This document shows positions 1 through 5,326 of a stretch of 11,235 nucleotides of DNA, in pieces. Numbering within the stretch: position 1 is the stretch's first letter; each line of letters begins with the position of its first letter. This stretch comes from Dehalococcoidia bacterium (GTDB lineage: Bacteria; Chloroflexota; Dehalococcoidia; Bin125), in NCBI GenBank assembly GCA_007571275.1, contig RKRS01000073.1, positions 1 to 11,235 on the forward strand, written 5' to 3'. The translations under genes were made by a program, and so were the position numbers. Below the pieces are notes generated by a model, which ran no database searches, was not told the origin of the DNA, and saw only the letters and a program-made list of their open reading frames with translations.

Positions 1-1172
1 ATGTCAATGCGCAGCTGGCCGGCGACGGAGCGCATCGCGCGCTTCTGCGCCGAACCGCCGACCCGCGAGACCGAGATACCGGCGTTCACGGCTGGCCGCT
101 GACCGGCGTTGAACAGGTCAGCCTCAAGGAAGATCTGGCCGTCGGTGATTGAAATGACGTTGGTCGGGATGTAGGCGGAGACGTCGCCCGCCTGGGTTTC
201 GATGATCGGCAGCGCGGTGATTGAGCCGCCGCCGTTCTCGTCGGAGAGCTTGGCAGCCCGCTCGAGCAGGCGCGAGTGGAGGTAGAAGACATCGCCGGGG
301 TAGGCCTCACGACCGGGAGGTCTACGGAGCAGAAGCGAAATCTGGCGGTAGGCCCAGGCGTGCTTGGAGAGGTCGTCGTAGATGATCAGGGCGTCCTGGC
401 CGCGCTCCATGAAGTACTCGGCCATGGCGACGCCTGAGTACGGGGCGAGGTATTGCTGCGCCGCGGATTCCGCGGAAGCGGCGTTGACCACGATCGTGTG
501 ATCCATCGCGCCGTGCTCTTCCAGCGTGGCCACGACATTGGTCACCTTGGCCTGCTTCTGGCCGATGGCGACGTAGATGCAGATCAGGTCCTCGCCCTTC
601 TGGTTAATGATGGTGTCGATGGCGATTGAGGACTTGCCAGTCTGACGGTCGCCGATGATCAGTTCGCGTTGCCCGCGACCAATCGGAATCTGCGAGTCGA
701 TGGCGAGGATGCCGGTCTGCACCGGCGTATCGACGGAGGCGCGGGTGACGACGTTGGGCGCGATGCGCTCGACGGGGCGAGTCTCGGCGGCGCCAATTGG
801 ACCTTTCCCGTCGATTGGCTCGCCAAGCGCGTTGACCACGCGACCGATGAGCTGCTCGCCAACAGGGACTTCAGCAACGGTACCGGTGGAGCGTACTTCG
901 TCACCCTCTTCGATCACGCGGTAGTCACCCATGATCACGGCGCCGACGATTTCCTCTTCGAGGTTCAACGCCATACCCATGACGGGATCGGAACCGTCCT
1001 TGGGGCGGAACTCGAGCAGTTCGCCCGAGAGCGCGCCGGCCAGGCCGTAAACGCGGGCGATCCCGTCGCCGGCTTCAACGACGGTCCCGACCTCGGCCGA
1101 GACCACCTGGCTCTCGAAGCCTTCGATCTGCTGCCGAATCAGGGCGGCGACTTCTTCTGGTCGGACAGCCAT
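1..1172 (-). CDS. atpA: ATP synthase F1 subunit alpha (3' end off window)
   Basis: Non-catalytic nucleotide-binding subunit of the cytoplasmic F1 head of ATP synthase; it alternates with beta around gamma. The first 390 residues are present out of about 500 usual for the family; the C-terminal domain lies beyond the left edge. Seen: an N-terminal helix for binding delta (about 1-25), a beta-barrel domain (about 26-95), the Walker A loop GDRQTGKS (174-181), the Walker B strand ALIIYDD (261-267) and the arginine-finger segment SRVGGSAQ with Arg370. The P-loop ends in Ser where most alpha subunits have Thr; both fit the consensus. The ATG at 1170-1172 is preceded by a strong AAAGGAG at the right spacing, 22 bp after the atpH stop, so the two genes are co-transcribed. 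The order continues the standard atp operon, so atpG, atpD and atpC are expected to the left. Confidence 0.97.
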   Translation of the reverse strand, partial: MAVRPEEVAALIRQQIEGFESQVVSAEVGTVVEAGDGIARVYGLAGALSGELLEFRPKDGSDPVMGMALNLEEEIVGAVIMGDYRVIEEGDEVRSTGTVAEVPVGEQLIGRVVNALGEPIDGKGPIGAAETRPVERIAPNVVTRASVDTPVQTGILAIDSQIPIGRGQRELIIGDRQTGKSSIAIDTIINQKGEDLICIYVAIGQKQAKVTNVVATLEEHGAMDHTIVVNAASAESAAQQYLAPYSGVAMAEYFMERGQDALIIYDDLSKHAWAYRQISLLLRRPPGREAYPGDVFYLHSRLLERAAKLSDENGGGSITALPIIETQAGDVSAYIPTNVISITDGQIFLEADLFNAGQRPAVNAGISVSRVGGSAQKRAMRSVAGQLRID

Positions 1173-1180
1173 GATGCTGA

Positions 1181-1187
1181 CTCCTTT
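1181..1187 (-). promoter_or_regulatory. Shine-Dalgarno of atpA
   Basis: AAAGGAG on the minus strand, 8 bases before the ATG at 1170-1172. It fixes the atpA start and is one of the strongest ribosome binding sites in the window, in line with the three-copy stoichiometry of alpha in F1. Confidence 0.8.
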
Positions 1188-1194
1188 GGTGTGA

Positions 1195-1734
1195 TTAGCC
1201 CTGGGCCAGCGAGCGACGCATGCTGGACAGGCGCGTGCGCACGGATCCGTCGATGATGCGGTCGCCGATCTTGACGATCGCGCCGCCGATGATCTGACTG
1301 TCGACCGTTTCGCTGAGTGAGACGGTCTCGGCGTTGGTGTAGCGACGGACAGCGTCTTCGACCGCGGCGCGGGCGTCGTCGGACAGCGGCACGGCGGTCG
1401 TGACTGTCGCTTCGGCGATGCCGCGCACGTCGTTCAGGCGCTCGCGGAACGCTTCGATGATCTGGGGCGCGAGATTGACGCGGCGCTTGCGGACAAGCAA
1501 TTTGGCAAAGTTGCCGGCCGTGCGTTGCACATCGGGCAACGCACTGTCCAGCACGCGCTCCTTCTCTTCCTGCGGGACACGGGTCGAGACCAGGAAGGCG
1601 CTGACCGTCGGTTCGCTGAAGAGCGCCGCGATGTCGTCGAGATCGGACAACCAGCGATCATGGGACGCGGTGTCATGGGCGATGCCGAAGACGGCGTCCG
1701 CGTATCGTCGGGCGGCGGGGTCGCTCAGCGCCAC
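1195..1734 (-). CDS. atpH: ATP synthase subunit delta
   Basis: Peripheral-stalk subunit (bacterial delta, OSCP equivalent) that ties the top of F1 to the b subunits. Its 179 residues match the family's usual length. The N-terminal helical domain begins ALSDPAARRYADAVFGIA (residues 2-19), the characteristic start that binds the alpha N-terminus. The C-terminal part has the typical IIGGAIVKIGDRIIDGSVRTRL segment (residues about 148-169), though I see no catalytic motif, as expected. The start is GTG (1732-1734). Its AGGAG overlaps the atpF stop codon and only 9 bp separate the genes, so translation is probably coupled to atpF. It lies 22 bp before atpA. The identity is firm from both sequence and operon position. 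Confidence 0.95.
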   Translation of the reverse strand: MALSDPAARRYADAVFGIAHDTASHDRWLSDLDDIAALFSEPTVSAFLVSTRVPQEEKERVLDSALPDVQRTAGNFAKLLVRKRRVNLAPQIIEAFRERLNDVRGIAEATVTTAVPLSDDARAAVEDAVRRYTNAETVSLSETVDSQIIGGAIVKIGDRIIDGSVRTRLSSMRRSLAQG

Positions 1735-1743
1735 GATTCGCTC

Positions 1744-2244
1744 CTAGTTCTGCTGTCCGGCTGACGACTCGGCCAGCACGTCGGCGATCAGGCGCTGGTG
1801 ATCGTCAGCGTCGAGTGACTGCTCAATGACGCGCTCGGCGGCGGCGATTGCCATGCCGGCGAACTCGTTGCGCAGTTGCTGCACGGCCTGGTCACGCTCC
1901 TGTTCGATCTCCGAACGGGCGCGCTCGATCAACTGTTCGGCCTGAGTGACGGCATTCTCACGCGCTTCAGCTTCGATCCGCTGAGCCAGCTCCTGCGCCT
2001 GGGCGACCAGTCGCTGGGCCTCGTCGCGGCCCTGCTGGATCTCGGCGCGGGCTTCCGCGCGAGCTTCCTCGGCCGCTTCCTGAGCGCGTTCGGAGGCGGT
2101 CAGCCCCTCTTCGATCCGCTTGCGTCGCTCATCGAGCACACGCCCGAGCGGCTTGTAGAGCAGAATGAACAGCAGAGCGAAGAGGATGCCGAAACTGATG
2201 AAATGCGTGATCAGTCCGGCCAGATTGAGACCGAGAGCGTCCAT
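1744..2244 (-). CDS. atpF: ATP synthase Fo subunit b
   Basis: Stator stalk subunit that connects the membrane a/c sector to delta and F1. It has 166 residues, normal for the family. Seen: one N-terminal membrane helix (about residues 9-31, ISFGILFALLFILLYKPLG), then a long charged amphipathic helix rich in Glu, Arg, Ala and Gln (about 35-150) that should form the right-handed coiled coil of the b dimer. The C-terminus (LADDHQRL-like region onward, about 144-166) should contact delta. Only one b-type gene is present in this operon between atpE and atpH, so a homodimer is inferred rather than a b/b' pair. The ATG at 2242-2244 follows an AGGAT-type ribosome site. The stop TAG overlaps the atpH Shine-Dalgarno sequence. 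Confidence 0.95.
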   Translation of the reverse strand: MDALGLNLAGLITHFISFGILFALLFILLYKPLGRVLDERRKRIEEGLTASERAQEAAEEARAEARAEIQQGRDEAQRLVAQAQELAQRIEAEARENAVTQAEQLIERARSEIEQERDQAVQQLRNEFAGMAIAAAERVIEQSLDADDHQRLIADVLAESSAGQQN

Positions 2245-2343
2245 ATCATCCTGCCAATCAGTCTGTGCCGTTTGCCGTCCCGCCAGCGGAACCGTTCGCT
2301 GATGAGCTCACGGCGTCCCGCTGCAGTGTCTGGCGACGTCAGG
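2245..2343 (-). other. atpE-atpF spacer with short palindromes
   Basis: A 99-bp untranslated gap inside the operon. It holds the 8-bp perfect palindrome TGAGCTCA at 2303-2310, an imperfect hairpin AGCGGAACCGTTCGCT at 2285-2300, and two direct copies of CGTCCCGC at 2276-2283 and 2314-2321. No U-tract follows any stem, so it does not look like an intrinsic terminator. It may fold in the mRNA and adjust processing or relative yield of atpE versus atpF; that is inference. Confidence 0.3.
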
Positions 2344-2595
2344 CTAGAAGACGAAGCCAACCATGACCGCGACGACGAGTGAGTAAATCGCGATCGCCTC
2401 AGTGAATGCGATACCGAGGATCATGTTCGTCTGAATCACCGGGGCGGCGTCGGGGTTGCGGCCGAGCGCTTCCAGCGCGCGGCCGGCGAGCATACCGATA
2501 CCGAGCGCAGGCCCGATGGCGCCGAGGCCCATGGCCAACGCGGCGCCGATGTACTTCATCCCGTCGTCGCCGATCTGTGCAATCAGGTCGAGCAT
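2344..2595 (-). CDS. atpE: ATP synthase Fo subunit c
   Basis: Proteolipid that forms the rotating c-ring in the membrane and carries the transported ion. It has 83 residues and the expected hairpin: helix 1 (about 14-40) with the Gly-rich packing face GLGAIGPALGIG, the polar cytoplasmic loop RNPD (46-49), and helix 2 (about 53-78). The ion-binding carboxylate is Glu66 in ILGIAFTEAIAIY. Known Na+-type rings have Gln in helix 1 and Ser/Thr after the Glu. Here the matching positions appear to be Ile33, Ala67 and Ile68, so proton coupling is predicted. The loop has RNP where RQP is commonest. The ATG at 2593-2595 follows an AGAGGA ribosome site; a hairpin sits just upstream (2612-2629). Confidence 0.97.
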   Translation of the reverse strand: MLDLIAQIGDDGMKYIGAALAMGLGAIGPALGIGMLAGRALEALGRNPDAAPVIQTNMILGIAFTEAIAIYSLVVAVMVGFVF

Positions 2596-2611
2596 TCTGG
2601 TTCCTCTCCGT

Positions 2612-2629
2612 GCGGCTCTCCGGTGCCGC
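2612..2629 (-). promoter_or_regulatory. mRNA hairpin just upstream of the atpE ribosome site
   Basis: On the minus strand GCGGC and GCCGC form a 5-bp all-GC stem around an 8-base loop, ending only a few bases before GGAGAGG, the atpE ribosome site at 2603-2609. It lies in the 97-bp atpB-atpE spacer (2596-2692). There is no U-run, so it is not a classic terminator. In E. coli a sequence just upstream of atpE raises translation of subunit c. A similar role here is inference from position only. Confidence 0.3.
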
Positions 2630-2692
2630 GCTGCACTCTGGGTTGATCAAGGCGGTTGCTCGACTACGTCGGCCGAGCTCCGCCACTACGCA

Positions 2693-4297
2693 TCAGTGGC
2701 CTGCCGCCTCGTCATGATGCTCGTCGTGGTCACCGACCGCAGTGGAGGCGAACACAAGTGTGAGCATGGCGAAGACAAACGCCTGAATGAAGCCGACGAA
2801 CACTTCGAGTCCGAAGAAGACCGTAGGCACCACAAAGGCGACCAGGAACATGGAAATGAACAGCACCACTTCGCCGGCGAAGATGTTGCCAAAGAGACGG
2901 AAGGTGAACGAGATCACGCGCCCGACCTCGGAGACGATTTCCAGGATGCCGACGAACACGCCCATCGGCCCCCTGACGATCGCGTGGGAGCCGACGCCGA
3001 TGTACTTGCCGAAGTTGGAGCCGACGCCGACGCCGCGGATACCGAAGTACTGCACTGCGAGGAAGGACCAGAGCGCGATTGCCAGGGGCAGGTTCACGTC
3101 CGACGCGAGTGAGCGGAAGATCGGGAAGATGTGTCCGACGGTCTCGTCTGCGAAGCCCTTCTCTTCGAGCCGCAGCACGAAACCGATGTGCGCGGTATTG
3201 ACGGTCGTCGGCGCGACCATCGGTTCGTGGTCGCCCAGCTGCTGCTCGCACTCGATCAGGCAGATCTGCGCTGCCGTGCCATCGGCGGCGGGCTCAATCA
3301 CGATTGGCTCGGCAAAGGCGTCGTAGGAAAAGTCGCGCGGCTCATCGAAGAGCGTGCGCGGCGGCACGATCTTGAAGCCGGAGCGGTTCATGATCGGACC
3401 GGTGGCGCGAACCAGCTCGGCGTCAGCGGTCTCAAGCGGCAAGTTGTACGCCCAGGCGTCGTGCATGTCGTCATGTTCAACGCCTGCCGCCTCGAGCCGC
3501 TCCTCAATAGCGTGGATCAGGTCTGCGCCGTCGAGATCAGCCGGCAGCGGATGCTGCGCAAACTCACTGCGCACCGCCACCTCAGTTTCGGTCAGGTGAT
3601 GCTCGCGGATCTCCGCAATCACGTGGTCGGCGTGGTCGTGGACGTCGTCAAAGCCCTCTTTGCCATGCGGAGCGAAATGAATCGGGTCGAAGTAGGCGTG
3701 AGTGAACGCGTGGTTGATGGCGGCGACGTTGGCGGCGGTCAGCGGGCGAGCCTCGGCAGACCCGTCGCAGACGACCTTCTCGTGGCCGTCCACTTCCTTG
3801 ATCTTCGACTTCTCGCCCTGCAGCTCGCAGACCACTTCCTGAACGTCGATCTCCATGTAGTGCAGGTAGTGCTCGCGGTAGTTCTCGACCGGGCCGATGA
3901 CGTTGTTCCAAGGGAAGAGGCCGAACCAGTTGCCAGCCAGCAGGAAGATGAAGATCGTGAAGACGAAGGGGAAGAACTTCTTGCCGTTGCGCTCGCCGCC
4001 GACCTGCTGGGCGATGTTGAGAAAGGCCTCGTAGATCGCTTCGACCAGGTTCTGGAAGCCGGACGGGACGAGCGCCGCCTCGACGTTGCGGGTGCGTCGC
4101 CAGACCACGAAGGCGGCGATCGCCAGCAGCACGATCACAACCCAGGCCGAGAGGATCGTGTTGGTGATTTCGTAGGAGCCGATGGAGATGACGGGCTCAG
4201 CGGCGAGCGCGATGACCGGCGCCGGGGCGCGCAGCAGGAAGAACCCGATGACCGCGAAGGCGAGGGTGGCGATGACGATCAGGCGTGTTCGACTCAC
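2693..4297 (-). CDS. atpB: ATP synthase Fo subunit a with giant external-loop insert
   Basis: Membrane subunit with the two half-channels that pass protons to and from the c-ring. At 534 residues it is about twice the usual 240-310. Seen: an extra N-terminal membrane segment (about 5-22), core helix 1 (about 47-67), an amphipathic helix (80-100), core helix 3 (107-128), then an insert at about 131-389, core helix 4 (401-420) and the long slanted helices (about 442-520). The essential arginine is Arg467 in FRLFGNIFAGE, equal to E. coli Arg210. Asn471, Glu476, Glu498 (at the E. coli His245 position) and Gln505 are also present. So the catalytic half is intact and the gene is not decayed. The tail DHDEHHDEAAGH is His/Asp-rich. 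The start is GTG, overlapping the atpZ stop by 4 bp after a strong GAGGAGGAG. Confidence 0.95.
   Translation of the reverse strand: MSRTRLIVIATLAFAVIGFFLLRAPAPVIALAAEPVISIGSYEITNTILSAWVVIVLLAIAAFVVWRRTRNVEAALVPSGFQNLVEAIYEAFLNIAQQVGGERNGKKFFPFVFTIFIFLLAGNWFGLFPWNNVIGPVENYREHYLHYMEIDVQEVVCELQGEKSKIKEVDGHEKVVCDGSAEARPLTAANVAAINHAFTHAYFDPIHFAPHGKEGFDDVHDHADHVIAEIREHHLTETEVAVRSEFAQHPLPADLDGADLIHAIEERLEAAGVEHDDMHDAWAYNLPLETADAELVRATGPIMNRSGFKIVPPRTLFDEPRDFSYDAFAEPIVIEPAADGTAAQICLIECEQQLGDHEPMVAPTTVNTAHIGFVLRLEEKGFADETVGHIFPIFRSLASDVNLPLAIALWSFLAVQYFGIRGVGVGSNFGKYIGVGSHAIVRGPMGVFVGILEIVSEVGRVISFTFRLFGNIFAGEVVLFISMFLVAFVVPTVFFGLEVFVGFIQAFVFAMLTLVFASTAVGDHDEHHDEAAGH
3131..3907 (-). other. Inserted His/Cys-rich domain inside AtpB
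   Basis: Residues about 131-389 of AtpB, between the end of core helix 3 (NWFGLFPW) and the conserved segment before helix 4 (IFPIFRSLASDVN). In E. coli this loop is only about 15-20 residues long. The insert is mostly hydrophilic, with no segment long and hydrophobic enough to cross the membrane. It contains 19 His, 16 of them between residues 143 and 279, many Asp/Glu, and four Cys (157, 177, 346, 350). By the known topology of subunit a it should lie on the outer face. Codon use and base composition look like the flanks, and the reading frame is open throughout. I recall Chloroflexus AtpB having a shorter, Cys- and His-containing insert at the same place. I do not recognise a known domain in it. 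Confidence 0.85.
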
Positions 4298-4581
4298 GCG
4301 CGCTCCTCCTCGTCCTGTTCATCGTCCGTCGGCGCAGCGGAGCCGGTGGGTCGCCGCTGTGCGTCTCGTTGCCGCGCCTGAGCGGCGAACATGTCCTGCA
4401 GCATTCGATACCCGCCCCAACCGGCCGAGGCCAAGCCGAGGGCGAGTCCGACGAGCGTGAGCGCGAAGCCCGTGCCCAGCTCGCCGTCCAACAGGACGCC
4501 ACCGACCACGCCGAACACGATGCACGTGGCGACGTACCAGCCGATGCCCATGAGTTGCATGGCCGCTGGCCAGCGTCTCAT
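4294..4581 (-). CDS. atpZ: AtpZ/AtpI-family small membrane protein
   Basis: First gene of the ATP synthase operon. It has 95 residues and two predicted membrane helices (about 13-31 and 36-58), with Gly-rich packing motifs such as VFGVVGGVLLDG. The hydrophilic tail (about 65-95) ends in an acidic run. This is the pattern of the AtpZ (ATPase_gene1) family, which precedes atpB in many bacteria. AtpZ/AtpI proteins are reported to help c-ring assembly or to act in Mg2+ or Ca2+ supply; which applies here cannot be seen. The ATG at 4579-4581 follows AGGGGG; Met8 or Met11 are possible alternative starts. Its stop overlaps the atpB GTG as GTGA, so the two are translationally coupled. Assigned by size, topology and position rather than by a diagnostic motif. 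Confidence 0.8.
   Translation of the reverse strand: MRRWPAAMQLMGIGWYVATCIVFGVVGGVLLDGELGTGFALTLVGLALGLASAGWGGYRMLQDMFAAQARQRDAQRRPTGSAAPTDDEQDEEERA
4303..4311 (-). promoter_or_regulatory. Shine-Dalgarno of atpB within atpZ
   Basis: GAGGAGGAG on the minus strand, 5 bases before the GTG at 4295-4297. It is embedded in the last codons of atpZ and supports GTG as the real atpB start, which otherwise lacks a nearby ATG. Confidence 0.75.
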
Positions 4582-4611
4582 GGGAACACCCCCTGCCGGA
4601 GCAATGCGAAG

Positions 4612-4620
4612 ATTATCACA
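4612..4620 (-). promoter_or_regulatory. Candidate extended -10 promoter for the atp operon
   Basis: The minus strand reads TGTGATAAT, matching an extended -10 (TG-n-TATAAT with one mismatch). It would start transcription about 25 bases before the atpZ ATG. No convincing TTGACA box lies 16-18 bp upstream, which is acceptable for an extended -10. The element sits in the 114-bp gap (4582-4695) between the bifunctional nuclease gene and atpZ, the only plausible place for the operon promoter. Two copies of GGAAGTGA (plus strand 4646-4653 and 4656-4663) lie exactly 10 bp apart upstream of it. Confidence 0.35.
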
Positions 4621-4695
4621 AACTTCTCTTGTGAGCAGATCGGGCGGAAGTGAGGGGAAGTGATTTGCGTCCGGCGAATCGTTCTGTGTCGGGGG

Positions 4696-5217
4696 TTACT
4701 CGAAGTCGTCCATATCGAGCGATTCGATGAAATCGCGGAAGGCGGACATTTTCTCGAGCTCTTCCGGCTTGACCGGTCCCGGTCGCCCTTCCTCATCGGT
4801 CGCGACCAGGCCTTCATCGTCGAGCAGCACGCCGGCCTGATCGATGACTTCGTCTTCCACAAAGATCGGCGCCTCGGCGCGGACGGCCAGGGCGATGGCG
4901 TCGGACGGGCGCGAGTCGATCTCCACCTGCTCGTTGTTCACGTCGAGGAAGAGTCGCGCGTAGTAGGTGTCGTTGCGTACTTCGGTGACGACGACTTTGG
5001 TCACGCTGGCGCCCAGCTCCTGCATCACGTTGGTCATCAGATCATGGGTCATCGGTCGCTGCACGGAGACGTTCTGCAGGCGAATCGCGATGGCGTCGGC
5101 CTCGGCGGCGCCGATGTAGATCGTCAGGTAGCGATCAGCGTCCTTCTCCTTGAGCACGACGACGCGGTTGTAGTTCATCAGGGAAACGCGAAGTGCTTCG
5201 ATCGTGACTTCCTTCAT
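4696..5217 (-). CDS. Bifunctional nuclease family protein (DUF151/BFN)
   Basis: 173-residue protein of the DUF151 family, named for a plant member with both RNase and DNase activity. Bacterial members are widespread but poorly understood; some resemble a Thermotoga protein of known structure. Seen: the core fold with YLTIYIGAAEADAIAI (30-45), RPMTHDL (54-60), VTKVVVTEVRNDTYYARLFL (72-91) and the hallmark EIDSRPSDAIALAVRAEAPI (99-118), all in the family order. The acidic C-terminal tail ends MSAFRDFIESLDMDDFE, a form common in actinobacterial and Chloroflexota members. There is no UVR domain, which some homologues carry. The ATG at 5215-5217 follows GGAAGGGA. It sits alone: 109 bp after the MFS gene and 114 bp before atpZ. 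Nuclease activity is assumed from family naming only. Confidence 0.9.
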   Translation of the reverse strand: MKEVTIEALRVSLMNYNRVVVLKEKDADRYLTIYIGAAEADAIAIRLQNVSVQRPMTHDLMTNVMQELGASVTKVVVTEVRNDTYYARLFLDVNNEQVEIDSRPSDAIALAVRAEAPIFVEDEVIDQAGVLLDDEGLVATDEEGRPGPVKPEELEKMSAFRDFIESLDMDDFE

Positions 5218-5326
5218 CTCGCGCGTCCCTTCCAGATACGCCTGATGGTGCTTGCCGTGTCAGATTAGCGTAGGCCGTCCGCGTTCGACTTGAGCGCAAT
5301 GTTGAGGGCGATGATCGCGGCGCGAA
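5218..5326. other. MFS-BFN intergenic gap
   Basis: A 109-bp gap that should hold the promoter of the bifunctional nuclease gene and any terminator of the pyrF-MFS pair. I see no stem followed by a U-run, and no good -35/-10 pair; TACGCT near 5270 is the best -10-like match and it is weak. Nothing in it can be called with confidence. Confidence 0.3.

Noticed and set aside
669..1256. A 195-codon plus-strand frame opposite atpA
   Set aside because: The atpA reading on the minus strand has Walker motifs and a strong ribosome site; this frame is its mirror.
3131..3907. The AtpB insert as an intein or a mobile element
   Set aside because: No Cys/Ser at the left junction, no His-Asn at the right, no endonuclease motif, and no terminal repeats or target duplications seen. 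The junctions also grade into the host loop.
3131..4381. A 416-codon open frame on the plus strand opposite atpB
   Set aside because: It is antisense to a convincing AtpB. Its product is an Asp/Arg/Val-rich string with no family resemblance, as expected from reversed GC-rich codons, and no ribosome site is seen.
4582..4695. A terminator for the nuclease gene
   Set aside because: The short CACAA/TTGTG inverted pair is only 5 bp with a 7-base loop and no U-run, too weak for an intrinsic terminator.
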